NCBI GenBank assembly: GCA_015229165.1
Contig: JADGCD010000003.1
Location: 1 to 41,006 of the forward strand
Direction: 5' to 3'
Length of the DNA stretch: 41,006 bases
Source: Nitrospinota bacterium
GTDB lineage: Bacteria > Nitrospinota_A > UBA7883 > JADGGD01
Positions within the stretch are counted from its first letter, which is position 1, and the number at the start of each line of letters is the position of its first letter. Shown here one piece after another: positions 32,377 through 41,006 of the stretch. The position numbers and the translations under genes were made by a program. Below the pieces are notes generated by a model. That model was not told the DNA's origin, did no database searches, and saw nothing but the letters and a program-made list of their open reading frames with translations.

Positions 32377-33145
32377 TCTTTTTCGCCTCGTCCCAGAGGG
32401 CATCCATCTCTGCAAGCGTCGCCTCCCCCAGCTCCTTCCCGCTGGCTTCGATGCGGGCTTCGACGTGGGCGAAGCGGCGGATGAACTTGCCGATGGTTTT
32501 CCGCAGCGCCTCTTCGGGGTTGACCTCCATGAACCGGGCGACGTTGACGAGGGAGAAGAGAAGGTCGCCCAGCTCTTCTTCCATATGTTTCACGTCCCGC
32601 TCGGCGAAGGCGGCGCGGAACTCGGCCAACTCTTCCTCCACCTTCTCGAAGGCGCCGTCGACGTTGGCCCAGTCGAAACCGGCGCGGGCGGCTTTCTTGC
32701 CGATCTTGTAGGCCCGCGCGAGGCTCGGCATGGCGGCGGGGACGCCGTCGAGGGCCGAGGTGCGCTCTTTATGCCCTTCTTCGGTCTTCTTGATCTTCTC
32801 CCACTGGGTGACGACGGCGCCGGGGGTGGGGGCGTGGGCTGCGCCGAAAACATGGGGGTGTCGGCGGATCAATTTGTCGCTGATGGCGTGGCAGACGTCG
32901 GCGGCGGTGAAGTCGCCCCGCTCGTGGGCGAGTTGCGCATGGAAGACGACTTGCAAGATGAGGTCGCCCAGCTCGTCCCGCAGGGTGGGCATGGAGCCGC
33001 CGTCGATGGCTTCAAGAACTTCGTAGGTCTCTTCAAGAAGGTAGGGCTTCAGGCTCTCGTGGGTCTGTTCGGCGTCCCACGGACAACCACCGGGCGAACG
33101 CAACCGCGCCATCACCCCCACCAACCGGTCAAACGCTTCGGACAT
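32369..33145 (-). CDS. mazG: Nucleoside triphosphate pyrophosphohydrolase MazG
   Basis: The ATG at 33145 (MSEAFDRLVGVMARLR) gives 258 residues, the usual length; the ORF-track start adds AT-rich repeat DNA. Two MazG domains are visible, each with the metal-binding EExxE...ExxD pattern (EETYEVLEAI...DELGDLILQ and EEELAEF...EEELGDLLFSLVN). CPWDAEQTHESLKPYLLEE is the standard family start. It hydrolyses NTPs, including aberrant ones, to NMP and pyrophosphate. It is the first gene of the minus-strand run ending with the propeller lipoprotein. Confidence 0.95.
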   Translation of the reverse strand: MSEAFDRLVGVMARLRSPGGCPWDAEQTHESLKPYLLEETYEVLEAIDGGSMPTLRDELGDLILQVVFHAQLAHERGDFTAADVCHAISDKLIRRHPHVFGAAHAPTPGAVVTQWEKIKKTEEGHKERTSALDGVPAAMPSLARAYKIGKKAARAGFDWANVDGAFEKVEEELAEFRAAFAERDVKHMEEELGDLLFSLVNVARFMEVNPEEALRKTIGKFIRRFAHVEARIEASGKELGEATLAEMDALWDEAKKNE

Positions 33146-33156
33146 GGGATAGGAAC

Positions 33157-33184
33157 CTTCTTTTTCTTTGGAAAGAAAAAGAAG
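33157..33184. repeat. Near-perfect palindrome CTTCTTTTTCTTT-GG-AAAGAAAAAGAAG
   Basis: Two 13-base arms match perfectly with a 2-base centre. It lies just upstream of the mazG start and next to a second long inverted repeat. It may be part of a dispersed intergenic element, or, read as RNA, a U-rich or A-rich hairpin in the mazG leader. Confidence 0.7.
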
Positions 33185-33200
33185 CAAAAAGAAACTCCCC

Positions 33201-33240
33201 CATTTGGCTCAGGGGGTGAATCCACCTCCTGAGCCAAATG
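33201..33240. repeat. 18-base-pair inverted repeat with AATC loop
   Basis: CATTTGGCTCAGGGGGTG (33201-33218) and CACCTCCTGAGCCAAATG (33223-33240) pair over 18 positions with one G-T. It sits between the divergent mazG and lipoprotein genes. On the minus strand it is followed by A/T-rich runs. It could be a terminator-like structure or a REP-like intergenic repeat. Confidence 0.7.
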
Positions 33241-33380
33241 AAAGGAAAGGCTCTTTCGCTTCGTTTCCGTTCAAACGAAAACGAGGGCACTATACCATGC
33301 CGGAAGCGTTGGCCCGAGGGGGGGGGCGCCGGTCAGCCCTGCGTCGGCAGGGGATGGAAGATTTCCGCAGAAGCGCAGAA

Positions 33381-33390
33381 GTGCTACAAT
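33381..33390 (+). promoter_or_regulatory. Possible extended -10 promoter of the large lipoprotein gene
   Basis: GTGCTACAAT contains TGnTACAAT, one mismatch from an extended -10 box, about 45 bases before the ATG at 33436. The -35 region is weak. Confidence 0.4.
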
Positions 33391-33435
33391 CACGGCCCAT
33401 TCGGGAATATTCTCTCCATTCGCCAAGGAGCGACC

Positions 33436-35139
33436 ATGCGATCCTTCGTCAGAGCTTTTGCCGTTCTCTCCCTTTCCTTCTCCCTCGGAGCTTGCGGCGG
33501 TTCTTCGACCAGCAGCGCTCCCCCCGCCCGGACGGCGGCCCAACTCGACAGCGGGACCTATTACGCCGGGATGCTCCTCTACGCCAAGGAGGTCTCCCAG
33601 CTCGCCGACGGGGCGGTGATCGGCTACCGTCTCACCGACAGCGACGGCACGCGGGTCGTCGAGCGGATCGGCGTCATGACCATCGACCATGTCGACGCCG
33701 ACGGCCTCACCTACACCTGGCATACCTACGGCACCGACATGAAGAGCAAGCGCGACGGCGGAACGGTCACCCTCACGACCGACGGCGACGGGGGCGACCT
33801 GGACAACGACGGGGAGCGGGACCTCCACTACGTCTCCCCCCCCGCCCCCCGCGACGGCCTCACCGACGAGCGGTATCTCAAACTCGCCTTCCACCGCGCC
33901 CCCAAGCGGGCCAAGCGGATCAGCTTCCGGATCATAGACAACGGCCAGAGCGCGCCCGTTGTCGCCGCCCGTCCCATACTCCAGTTTGGCCATGACGGAA
34001 AGATGCTCCTCTTCGACCGGGAGCTGACCGTCGTCAACGAATACGCCAATAAACGGGTCGAGTACGCCGCCCACCCGGCGGTCGATCTGCTCCGCAAGGA
34101 CGACCTCCTCATCGTCGACCGGCGGATCTCGCTGGAGCAGGCCCAGGCGGCCGCCAACGCGGCGAACCGCGCCTACCGAACGTCCCCTCGTCTCTCGAAG
34201 GACGGCCTCGGCGGCGTCTCCAACAGTTGGTGTTGCGGCATCGACGACATCATCAGTACCGTCACGACGGTCGTGAACACGGTGGGAGGGGTCGTCGTGA
34301 CCGCCGGAGATGACATCGCGGATGAAGCGACGCAAGTGTGGGACGGGCTGAGCGCCTTTTGGGGGGCGATCCAGAACATCAGCTACAGCGGAACCCCCAT
34401 TTCGCTGAGCGGCGTCACCTTCCGCCAGGGGCCGCCCCTTCTGGCCGGGCGCGCTGGGGGTGGCGGCGCCGCCGCCTTCTCCGACGGAGCTATCGACGTG
34501 GCGATCTCCCTGGGCCTGGAGATGGACCTCGATGTCAACATCTCCCTGGACCCGATCACCTTCGCCACCGATCTCATCAACAGCAGTCCGTCGTTTAACG
34601 CCTTTGGCATCTCCACGACCTGGTCCCCCAGCGTGGCCACGACGATCACGTTCAACAACCTCACCCAGGAATACAGCAAAGAGTTCCACCTCCCCGCCTC
34701 CGCGTCGATCCCGATCGGCGACACCCCGCTCTCCCTCACGCCGGTCATCGTCGGCTTCCAAGTCGATTGCACCCCGACGTCCGGCCCGATGAACGGCTCC
34801 CTCCAGTTCAGCAACTCCGCCTCCCTCACCGCCGGCTTCGAGTCGGGCTCGTTCACGGCGTCGGGGAACACGCCCCCCACACAGGCCTCGCAGGACGCGC
34901 TCACCGATGCCAATGGCGCCACGTGCAGCGTCTCCATAGGTCCGGGAACGGAGCTTACGGCGGCGCAGATCGTCCACTTCCCGCTCACCAACTGGTTTAG
35001 CACCGCGTTCACCTCCGGCCTCTACTGGACGGAGGTGGAGCTCCAGGCGGGGATGTCGGTCGGCTACAAGGGGGTCACGGTGTGGGACATCGATCTGGGG
35101 ACCATTTACAGTGAGCTTCTGAACATGAGCAGCTACTGA
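33436..35139 (+). CDS. Large lipoprotein of unknown function
   Basis: The ATG at 33436 lies 5 bases after AAGGAG and gives 567 residues; the ORF track extends it into repeat DNA. The signal peptide ends in LGAC, a lipobox. The N-terminal half has mixed beta structure with an Asp/Gly-rich TTDGDGGDLDNDGERD loop (possible calcium site). The middle has a Cys pair (WCCG) and a Val/Thr/Gly-rich helix. The C-terminal half is beta-strand rich with Ser/Thr, like a beta-sandwich or barrel. No enzyme family was recognised. A terminator follows. Confidence 0.7.
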   Translation: MRSFVRAFAVLSLSFSLGACGGSSTSSAPPARTAAQLDSGTYYAGMLLYAKEVSQLADGAVIGYRLTDSDGTRVVERIGVMTIDHVDADGLTYTWHTYGTDMKSKRDGGTVTLTTDGDGGDLDNDGERDLHYVSPPAPRDGLTDERYLKLAFHRAPKRAKRISFRIIDNGQSAPVVAARPILQFGHDGKMLLFDRELTVVNEYANKRVEYAAHPAVDLLRKDDLLIVDRRISLEQAQAAANAANRAYRTSPRLSKDGLGGVSNSWCCGIDDIISTVTTVVNTVGGVVVTAGDDIADEATQVWDGLSAFWGAIQNISYSGTPISLSGVTFRQGPPLLAGRAGGGGAAAFSDGAIDVAISLGLEMDLDVNISLDPITFATDLINSSPSFNAFGISTTWSPSVATTITFNNLTQEYSKEFHLPASASIPIGDTPLSLTPVIVGFQVDCTPTSGPMNGSLQFSNSASLTAGFESGSFTASGNTPPTQASQDALTDANGATCSVSIGPGTELTAAQIVHFPLTNWFSTAFTSGLYWTEVELQAGMSVGYKGVTVWDIDLGTIYSELLNMSSY

Positions 35140-35152
35140 GGAACCCGCACGG

Positions 35153-35189
35153 CGCGCCCCCCGGTCCGCAGGGGCCGGGGGGCGCGTTT
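35153..35189. terminator. Terminator between convergent lipoprotein and chagasin-like genes
   Basis: CGCGCCCCCCGGTCC and GGGCCGGGGGGCGCG pair over 15 positions (one G-U) with a GCAG loop, followed by TTTCGTTT. The short T-run is on the plus strand, suiting the large lipoprotein gene. Confidence 0.75.
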
Positions 35190-35192
35190 CGT

Positions 35193-35615
35193 TTACGACG
35201 AGGCGGAGCAGCTGACGGAGCCGCGGCGGACGTGGATGGTGAGGCGCCAGGTGTCGGCGGGGACGGGGTTCTCCTCCCACGCCCGGACATATTCCAGCCG
35301 GATCGTGGTCGTCCCCTGCCCCACCGCCCGGAAGACCCAGGTCTCGGTCCCTCCGGCGCCGACGGCGTCGCTGTCGCTCTCCTGATAGTCGCTGCCGACG
35401 AGGGTGACGAATTCCTCCTCCAGCGGTTCGGCCAGGCGCCACTGGTAGCCGGTGGAGGGGTTTGACGGCAGCTCCACGCCGAACCGCTCCCGCGTGAGGA
35501 CTTCCGCGCCGCTTACGTCCCGGTCGTACATGCGGGTGTCTTCGCTGCGGACCGACGAGCCGCAGGCGACGAACAACAGGGCCAGCAACGCCCATCCGCT
35601 CCAGCGCATTCTCAT
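35193..35615 (-). CDS. Chagasin-family (I42) cysteine-protease inhibitor lipoprotein
   Basis: A 140-residue protein with a lipoprotein signal (FVAC, Cys18). All three inhibitor loops of the chagasin family are present in order: NPSTGYQW (52-59), VGAGGTETW (85-93) and RAWE (111-114, equivalent to RPW). These wedge into the active site of papain-like cysteine proteases. As a lipoprotein it could protect the envelope from the cell's own or foreign cysteine proteases. It is divergent from ilvD. No partner protease is adjacent, though an exported transglutaminase-like protein (papain-like fold) is encoded elsewhere in the window. Confidence 0.88.
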   Translation of the reverse strand: MRMRWSGWALLALLFVACGSSVRSEDTRMYDRDVSGAEVLTRERFGVELPSNPSTGYQWRLAEPLEEEFVTLVGSDYQESDSDAVGAGGTETWVFRAVGQGTTTIRLEYVRAWEENPVPADTWRLTIHVRRGSVSCSASS

Positions 35616-35711
35616 GGCGGCGAACCTCCTGACTCCAGTCTACTACCGAATCGCCCCCCCATCGGGTACAATGACCCTTTTCACCGACACCTGCGAAAGG
35701 CGCCCAGACCC

Positions 35712-37403
35712 ATGCGAAGCGACCGCGTCAAAAAGGGGATCGAGAAAGCCCCCGCCCGCTCCCTCCTCTACGCCACCGGCGTCACCGAAGCGGGGATGAA
35801 GAGCCCCTTCGTGGCCGTCATCTCCTCCTTCACCGACATCATCCCCGGCCACATCGGTTTCCGCGACCTGGAGCGGGCCATCGAGCGGGGGATCCACACC
35901 GGCGGCGGGCAGGCGTTCCTGTCGTCCGTCCCCGGCGTCTGCGACGGCATCGCCATGGGGCATGTGGGAATGCACTATTCGCTCCCCACCCGGGATCTGA
36001 TCGCCGACATGATCGAGTGCGTCGTCACGGCGCACGCATTCGACGGCATGGTGATGCTGACCAACTGCGACAAGATCACCCCCGGCATGCTGATGGCCGC
36101 CGCCCGGCTGAACATCCCCACGGTCATCGTCACCGCCGGGCCGATGATGGCAGGGGTTCACCGGCAACAGCGTCGCTCGCTGGTGCGCGACACGTTCGAG
36201 GCCATCGGCCAGGTGCAGGCGGGGACCATGAGCGTCGAAGAGATGGTCGCGCTGGAAAAGGAAGCCTGCCCCGGACCCGGCTCCTGCTCCGGCATGTACA
36301 CCGCCAACACCATGGCCTGCGTCACCGAGTCGATCGGCATGTCGATCACCGGTTGCGCCACGGCGCTGGCGGTCTCGGGCAAGAAACGGCGCATGGCCTT
36401 CGACTCGGGGGTCATGGTGATGGACCTGATCAAGCGGGACATCAAGCCGCGCGACATCATGACCAAAGCCGCCTTCGAGAACGCCATCCGGCTCGATCTG
36501 GCGCTGGGAGGCTCCACCAACACAGCCTTGCACATTCCGGCCATCGCGCACGAGGTGGGGGTGAACGTCGGCATGGGCGACTTCGACCGGCTGGGGCGGA
36601 CCACGCCGCAGATCTGCTCCATCCGCCCCGGCGGCGAGGATTTCATCGAGGACATCGAATACGCAGGGGGGCTGCCTGCGGTCATGAAGGAGCTGAAAAC
36701 GATCCTGAACGACGAGGCGACCATCAACGGGACGTCGATCCACCAGATCTGCGACGCCGCCCGCAACGACAACCGGGCGGTCATCCACCCCATGGCCGAC
36801 GCCTTCAAGCCGGAGGGGGGGATCGCCTGTCTGAAGGGGAATCTTGCCCCCGACGGATGCGTGGTCAAGCAGTCGGCGGTGGCGCCGGAGATGATGAAGT
36901 TCACCGGCAAGGCCATCTGTTTCGACAGCGAAGAGAAAGCCTACGAGGCGGCGCTGGCCGGGAAAGTGAAGCCGGGGCATGCCGTCATCGTCCGCTACGA
37001 AGGGCCCAAGGGGGGGCCTGGCATGCGGGAGATGCTGGCCACCACGGCGGCGATCACCGGCATGGGGCTGTCGAAATCGGTGGCGCTCATCACCGACGGC
37101 CGCTTCTCCGGCGGCACGCGCGGCCCCTGCATCGGCCATGTCTCGCCGGAGGCGATGGCGGGGGGCCCGCTGGCGCTGGTGAAAAACGGCGACCTGATCG
37201 AGATCGACATCCCGAAGCGAAAGATCGAGCTGAAAGTCTCCGCCGCCGAGCTGGCCAAACGGCGAGCGGCGTGGAAGGCGCCCAAGCCGAAGATCACCAG
37301 CGGCTATCTGGTCCGCTACGCCGACTCGGTGACCAGCGCCGCCACCGGCGGCGTTCACCTGCCGCAGGCCCAGTTGGTCAAGAAGAGCGGAAAGAAAAAA
37401 TAG
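35712..37403 (+). CDS. ilvD: Dihydroxy-acid dehydratase
   Basis: A 563-residue enzyme of the IlvD/Edd family. It shows the iron-sulfur and active-site signatures [19 protein letters not shown] (Cys119), [15 protein letters not shown] (Cys192) and [17 protein letters not shown], plus the late [18 protein letters not shown]. It dehydrates 2,3-dihydroxy acids to 2-oxo acids in valine, leucine and isoleucine synthesis. A TACAAT -10-like box lies at 35667-35672, without a clear -35. The gene is monocistronic, ending at a strong terminator. Confidence 0.94.
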   Translation: MRSDRVKKGIEKAPARSLLYATGVTEAGMKSPFVAVISSFTDIIPGHIGFRDLERAIERGIHTGGGQAFLSSVPGVCDGIAMGHVGMHYSLPTRDLIADMIECVVTAHAFDGMVMLTNCDKITPGMLMAAARLNIPTVIVTAGPMMAGVHRQQRRSLVRDTFEAIGQVQAGTMSVEEMVALEKEACPGPGSCSGMYTANTMACVTESIGMSITGCATALAVSGKKRRMAFDSGVMVMDLIKRDIKPRDIMTKAAFENAIRLDLALGGSTNTALHIPAIAHEVGVNVGMGDFDRLGRTTPQICSIRPGGEDFIEDIEYAGGLPAVMKELKTILNDEATINGTSIHQICDAARNDNRAVIHPMADAFKPEGGIACLKGNLAPDGCVVKQSAVAPEMMKFTGKAICFDSEEKAYEAALAGKVKPGHAVIVRYEGPKGGPGMREMLATTAAITGMGLSKSVALITDGRFSGGTRGPCIGHVSPEAMAGGPLALVKNGDLIEIDIPKRKIELKVSAAELAKRRAAWKAPKPKITSGYLVRYADSVTSAATGGVHLPQAQLVKKSGKKK

Positions 37404-37423
37404 CCGCCCCCTGCGCATGTTCG

Positions 37424-37457
37424 AAGGCCCGGCCGGTTTCCCGGTCGGGCCTTTTTG
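37424..37457 (+). terminator. Rho-independent terminator after ilvD
   Basis: AAGGCCCGGCCGG pairs with CCGGTCGGGCCTT (13 pairs, one G-U) around a TTTC loop and runs into a T5 tract, 20 bases after the ilvD stop. Confidence 0.88.
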
Positions 37458-37594
37458 TGGACGGCGCCTCTACGAGTGCGTCCGTCGTCTTCGCCGACTC
37501 CGTCTCGACCGATCAATATCTCCCCTCAGAGGCGGTTCCCCCCTTCCTCCAATTGCGCTACCATGAGGCCATCGTCAACACCGGACCGAAACCG

Positions 37595-39244
37595 ATGAGC
37601 GCGAATCCCTACGCCGACCTCCCCACCACCGTGGAGATCCCCGACCGCCCCGTCACCGCGTTGCTGGACGACGCCGTGGCGCGGTTCCCGGAGCGGGTGG
37701 CGCTCTCCTTCTTCGGCGTCACCCTGACCTACCGCCAGCTCGACCGGGCCGTCGACCGGGCGGTCAACGTTATGCGCGAGCGCGGCCATCGCCCCGGCGA
37801 TCCGGTCGCCATTCTGACCCCCAACAGCCCGCATGCCGTCATCCTCTATCAGGCCGTTCTCCGGGCGGGCGGAATCGTCGTCATGCTCAACCCGTTGCTG
37901 GTGGAGCGGGAGCTTTTGACCATCCTGACCGACTGCCGGGCGAAGATCGCTTTCGTCTCGAACCTCTTCCTCGCCAAGATCGACGCCATCCAGCCGCAGA
38001 CCCCGCTCGCCTCCATTGTCGTCCTCGCGCTGGACGACTACATGCCGTGGCTCACCGGACGCCTTTTCAACGTAAAGATGCGCCTCGAAGGGAGGAAACC
38101 GCTCAACCGGCGCGACGCCACCCACACCCCGTGGAAGAGCGCCATGGCCGCCGTCCCCGACGTCGCCCTGCGCCCCCCCCTCACCTCCGCTGACACCGCC
38201 CTTTACCTCTATACCTCCGGCACCACCGGCGCCGCCAAGGCGGTGGAGCTGACCCACGCCAACGTGCTGGCCAACGCCTACCAGTGCGGCGCCTGGTTTG
38301 TGGACGCCACCCCGGGGGAGGAGGTCTTCCTGCTGGCGTTGCCCCTGTTCCACGCCTTCGGCATGACCGTCGGCATGAACACAGCGCTGCGTCTTGGCGC
38401 CACGATGGTCTTGACCCCCAAGTTCGACGCCGGACAGGTGATGAAGCTGGTGGCAAAGCATCGGGTCACCATGCTTCCCGGCGTCCCGGCCATGTACCAT
38501 GCCATCAACCACCACCCCGACGCGGCGCGACGCGACCTGTCGTCGGTTCGCTACTGCATCTCCGGCGCCGCCACCCTGCCGAAAGAGACCAAGGAGACCT
38601 TCGAGAAGCTGACCGGCGGAACGCTGGTGGAAGGATACGGCCTGTCGGAAGCGTCGCCTTGCACCCACTGCAACCCGCTGCGCGCCCCCAACAAGGAGGG
38701 CTCCATCGGCCTGCCGTTGCCCAACACCGCATACGCCATCGTCGCCGGGCCGGAAGGGGAAGAGGTTCCGGCGGGAGAGATCGGCGAACTGATCGTGAAG
38801 GGGCCGCAGGTAATGAAGGGGTATCACGGACGCCCCGCCGACAGCGACCTTGCGCTGAAGAACGGGTGGCTCTTCACCGGCGACATGGGCTACCGGGACG
38901 CCGACGGCTTCGTCTACCTGATGGACCGGAAGAAAGAGCTGGTCATCACCGGCGGTTGCAACGTTTATCCCCGTGAAGTTGAAGAGGCGTTGTACCGGAT
39001 CGACGGCGTCGTAGAGGCTGCGGTGGTCGGGATGCCCGACGACTATCTGGGAGAACAGGTCGTCGCCGCCGTCGTCGTCCGCCCCGACGCGGGGTTAACC
39101 GAAGCGTCAGTCATCGCCCGGCTGAAAGAGGATTTGGCCGGGTACAAGGTTCCGAAACGGGTCCGGTTCCTCGACACCCTGCCGAAGACGGTCATCGGCA
39201 AGGTGCTGAAGAGGCAGGTGAAGGAAGAGATGATGAAGGGGTGA
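37595..39244 (+). CDS. Acyl-CoA synthetase (AMP-forming, long-chain fatty-acid CoA ligase type)
   Basis: The ATG at 37595 gives 549 residues; the ORF-track version runs upstream through ilvD in another frame. ANL-superfamily motifs are in order: P-loop LYTSGTTGAAKAVELTH, A4/A5 region VEGYGLSEASP, the hinge/adenylate motif GWLFTGDMGYRDADGFVYLMDRKKELVITGGCNVYPREVE, and the catalytic lysine near the end (PKTVIGKVLKRQ). It activates a fatty acid as acyl-AMP and transfers it to CoA. Chain-length preference cannot be told. Confidence 0.9.
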   Translation: MSANPYADLPTTVEIPDRPVTALLDDAVARFPERVALSFFGVTLTYRQLDRAVDRAVNVMRERGHRPGDPVAILTPNSPHAVILYQAVLRAGGIVVMLNPLLVERELLTILTDCRAKIAFVSNLFLAKIDAIQPQTPLASIVVLALDDYMPWLTGRLFNVKMRLEGRKPLNRRDATHTPWKSAMAAVPDVALRPPLTSADTALYLYTSGTTGAAKAVELTHANVLANAYQCGAWFVDATPGEEVFLLALPLFHAFGMTVGMNTALRLGATMVLTPKFDAGQVMKLVAKHRVTMLPGVPAMYHAINHHPDAARRDLSSVRYCISGAATLPKETKETFEKLTGGTLVEGYGLSEASPCTHCNPLRAPNKEGSIGLPLPNTAYAIVAGPEGEEVPAGEIGELIVKGPQVMKGYHGRPADSDLALKNGWLFTGDMGYRDADGFVYLMDRKKELVITGGCNVYPREVEEALYRIDGVVEAAVVGMPDDYLGEQVVAAVVVRPDAGLTEASVIARLKEDLAGYKVPKRVRFLDTLPKTVIGKVLKRQVKEEMMKG

Positions 39245-39334
39245 AGGTACCCTCCGCCTGCCATTCCGGCCAGAGGAGGGTTCAACACGTGACGCGCGTC
39301 AGAGAACCTCAATATAAGCGCCCCGACCGGTCCC

Positions 39335-40729
39335 CTATTTCTCTTCGACTTCCGGGGAGTCGGGTTGATTCGCCCCCTCGGCGGTCATGGGCAACCGGGT
39401 GGCCAACGCCTTGTCAATCCGGTAGCCGTCGAGGTCCATCACTTCAAGACGCCACCCCTCCCACTCGGTCACATCTCCGGTGCGCGGCATTCTGCCGAGA
39501 AGCCACATTATCATCCCGCTCAGCGTGTGGTAACGCCCCTTCTCCTCCTCGGGGACGCTTTTCAGGTGGAGACGGTCCTTGAGCTCGGCGATAGGAATAA
39601 GGCCGTCCAGAAGCCACGAACCGTCCTCGCGCTGGAACGCCCGCACGTCTTCCGGGTTTCGCGGCTTGAATTCGCCGGCCAACGCCTCCAGCAAATCCTG
39701 CAGGGTGACCAGCCCGAGAATCTCCCCATATTCGTCTACCACGAACACCATCTGCATCCCGGACTCCCGGAACCGTTCCAGCAACGTCAACCCGGTCATC
39801 GTTTCGGGTACATAGACGGCCGGATACAACGAATCGGTCAGGTCGACCGGCGCCCCTTTCAGATGCCGCTTCAAGAGCCTCTTGGCGGTGATGATTCCCA
39901 AGACATCGCGCATCCCCCCTCCCCTGACCACACGAAAACGGGAGTGGTCCGATTCGACCAGCCGGGCGAGCCCTTCTTCGAGAGGCCGGTCGATGTCCAG
40001 ACAGACGATCTCGCTGCGGGGGGTCATCAACGACGCGATCTGTCGGTCGTCGAGCCGGAACACGTTGCGGACCATTTCATGCTCATGCTTCTCAATCACG
40101 CCGCTCTGCGACCCCTCGACCAGCATGGCGTGGATGTCCTCCTCCGTCAGGTTGGCGGCGCCCAGCTCCTTTTTCCCCATCAGCCGCAGGATCGCGTTGG
40201 TCGAAAGCGACAGGAGGAGGACGAACGGACGCGACAACCGCGCAAGCAACGCGATCGGGCGGGCCATACGCCGTGCGATCCCCTCGGCGTTAAACTGGGC
40301 GATCCGCTTGGGAACCAACTCGCCGACGACGATGGAGACATACGTGACGCCCACCACCACCAGCGTCGTCGCCACGAGGAAGCTGCTCCCCTCCTCCATG
40401 CCCATCCGCCCGAGCAGTCCGGCAAGGGGGGCGGCAAGAACCGCTTCCCCCACGATGCCATTCAGAATGCCGATGGCGGTGATGCCGATCTGCACGGTGG
40501 ACAGAAACTGGGTCGGATCTTCGCCCAGACGTATGGCCACCGCAGCAGCCCGATCCCCCTCGTCGGCCAGCCGCTGGAGGCGGCTTTTACGGGCGGTGAC
40601 GAGCGCAAGCTCCGACATGGCGAAGAGGCCATTCAGCAAAATCAGGGCGATCAGCAGGACGATATCCAAGCGGCTTTCTCCATAGCGGATTGTCGGCATC
40701 TGTATACCACGGCAGAAAGAGAACGACAT
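39335..40729 (-). CDS. CorC/HlyC-type CNNM-CBS membrane transport protein
   Basis: A protein of about 464 residues from the ATG at 40729 (AAAGGG upstream); 40699 is an alternative start nearer the first helix. An N-terminal CNNM/DUF21 domain with four membrane helices (LLIALILLNGLFAMSELALVTARKSRLQ at its start, VVGELVPKRIA at its end) is followed by paired CBS domains (SLMTPRSEIVCLDID and YPAVYVPETMTGLTLLERF) and a CorC_HlyC C-terminal domain (LDGLIPIAELKDRL). Such proteins are linked to magnesium, cobalt or sodium transport; the old name haemolysin is misleading. It is divergent from ispH. Confidence 0.9.
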   Translation of the reverse strand: MSFSFCRGIQMPTIRYGESRLDIVLLIALILLNGLFAMSELALVTARKSRLQRLADEGDRAAAVAIRLGEDPTQFLSTVQIGITAIGILNGIVGEAVLAAPLAGLLGRMGMEEGSSFLVATTLVVVGVTYVSIVVGELVPKRIAQFNAEGIARRMARPIALLARLSRPFVLLLSLSTNAILRLMGKKELGAANLTEEDIHAMLVEGSQSGVIEKHEHEMVRNVFRLDDRQIASLMTPRSEIVCLDIDRPLEEGLARLVESDHSRFRVVRGGGMRDVLGIITAKRLLKRHLKGAPVDLTDSLYPAVYVPETMTGLTLLERFRESGMQMVFVVDEYGEILGLVTLQDLLEALAGEFKPRNPEDVRAFQREDGSWLLDGLIPIAELKDRLHLKSVPEEEKGRYHTLSGMIMWLLGRMPRTGDVTEWEGWRLEVMDLDGYRIDKALATRLPMTAEGANQPDSPEVEEK

Positions 40730-40818
40730 GCCATTTTTCCCTTTGGCGGCATCCCGCAACCACCCGTTTGCGGAGTCCCCCTTCCCCCCTCCCCTTCATT
40801 CCGGCTAGAATGGTTGGA

Positions 40819-41006
40819 ATGAGTACAAAGCGAAAAAAGGTCATCCTGGCCACGACCGCCGGTTTCTGCTGGGGGGTCAAGCGGGCCATGGACATCACCA
40901 TCGACATCGCGAAAAACGCCGAATCGCCGGTCTATACCCACGGGCCGCTCATCCACAACCCGCAGGTGATCCAAACCCTCGAAGGCTCCAACGTCTTCGC
41001 CGTGAA
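40819..41006 (+). CDS. ispH: 4-hydroxy-3-methylbut-2-enyl diphosphate reductase, N-terminal part (runs off window)
   Basis: The last 188 bases encode MSTKRKKVILATTAGFCWGVKRAMD..., with the IspH/LytB first cluster cysteine in AGFCWGVKRA and the conserved THGPLIHNPQVIQTLE. It catalyses the last step of the MEP isoprenoid pathway using a 4Fe-4S cluster. A TAGAAT -10-like box at 40805-40810 lies only 8 bases before the chosen ATG, so the leader may be very short; an in-frame ATG at 40810 overlaps that box. The gene is truncated by the window edge and absent from the ORF track. Confidence 0.88.
   Translation, partial: MSTKRKKVILATTAGFCWGVKRAMDITIDIAKNAESPVYTHGPLIHNPQVIQTLEGSNVFAV

Noticed and set aside
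33271-35595. 774-residue minus-strand ORF
   Set aside because: Arg/Gly/Val/Asp-rich shadow of the lipoprotein gene with no domain; it also spans the chagasin gene and a terminator.
36017-39244. 1075-residue plus-strand ORF
   Set aside because: The N-terminal half is ilvD read in the wrong frame and crosses the ilvD terminator; only the part from 37595 is real.
39249-39301. Weak hairpin (ACCCTCC/GGAGGGT) and palindrome TGACGCGCGTCA after the acyl-CoA ligase
   Set aside because: Long loop, no T-run, and a single GC-rich palindrome; not strong enough to call a terminator or operator.

Overview
The window is a high-GC chromosomal segment of a Gram-negative bacterium. It encodes an OmpA-family protein, a porin, many Sec signal peptides, several lipoproteins and one Tat-type lipoprotein. 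Lineage cannot be fixed from sequence alone. A succinate dehydrogenase/fumarate reductase with an HdrB-like third subunit, PCP_red-domain proteins and a probable selenoprotein would fit a Nitrospinota/Nitrospirota/Desulfobacterota-like organism, but that is inference. No mobile element, CRISPR array, rRNA or tRNA was seen.

Layout. (1) 1-1487, minus: a c-type cytochrome, a membrane-anchored thioredoxin-fold protein with an unusual C-P-C motif, and the start of a multi-pass CcdA-like protein. (2) 1646-8603, plus and divergent from (1): a tight seven-gene run. It encodes a double-USP protein with a PCP_red tail, a NirJ/AhbD-like radical SAM/SPASM protein with three PCP_red-like repeats, an exported NTF2-like protein, an FKBP isomerase, an exported thioredoxin-like protein whose first active-site cysteine codon is an in-frame TGA followed by a bSECIS-like hairpin (probable selenoprotein), a two-domain multicopper oxidase and an exported transglutaminase-like protein. 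(3) 8604-9203: a regulatory gap with two tandem palindromes. (4) 9204-14465, plus: an envelope/stress cluster (ABM-domain protein, Big_5 + DUF3494 ice-binding-like lipoprotein, OmpA, triple-BON protein, DUF3185, a charged helical protein, a small membrane protein), followed by a PAS-AAA+-Fis sigma-54 activator. (5) 16436-22138, minus: YaeQ, three exported proteins of unknown function (two with FG-GAP-like repeats) and a porin. (6) 22278-23624: a periplasmic branched-chain amino-acid-type binding protein that is probably translated from a leaderless mRNA. (7) 23625-24161: a hairpin-rich gap with a good sigma-70 promoter, then sdhA-sdhB-sdhE. (8) A lower-GC orphan SIR2-like gene and a divergent hsp20. 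(9) 29558-33145, minus: beta-propeller lipoprotein, coiled-coil methyltransferase, YbgC-like thioesterase, MazG. (10) 33436-41006: large unknown lipoprotein, chagasin-like inhibitor lipoprotein, ilvD, acyl-CoA ligase, CorC/HlyC-type protein and the start of ispH.

The most notable region is 1646-8603. Two cytoplasmic PCP_red proteins (one a radical SAM enzyme) are followed by five exported proteins: a foldase, a probable Sec-thioredoxin, a copper oxidase, an NTF2-like protein and a transglutaminase-like protein. Opposite them are a cytochrome and thiol-redox proteins. The set looks like an undescribed cofactor-maturation or periplasmic redox system. The selenocysteine call rests on the placement of the TGA in a CxxC motif, intact coding on both sides, and a hairpin whose GGU apical triplet lies at the same distance from UGA as in E. 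coli fdhF.
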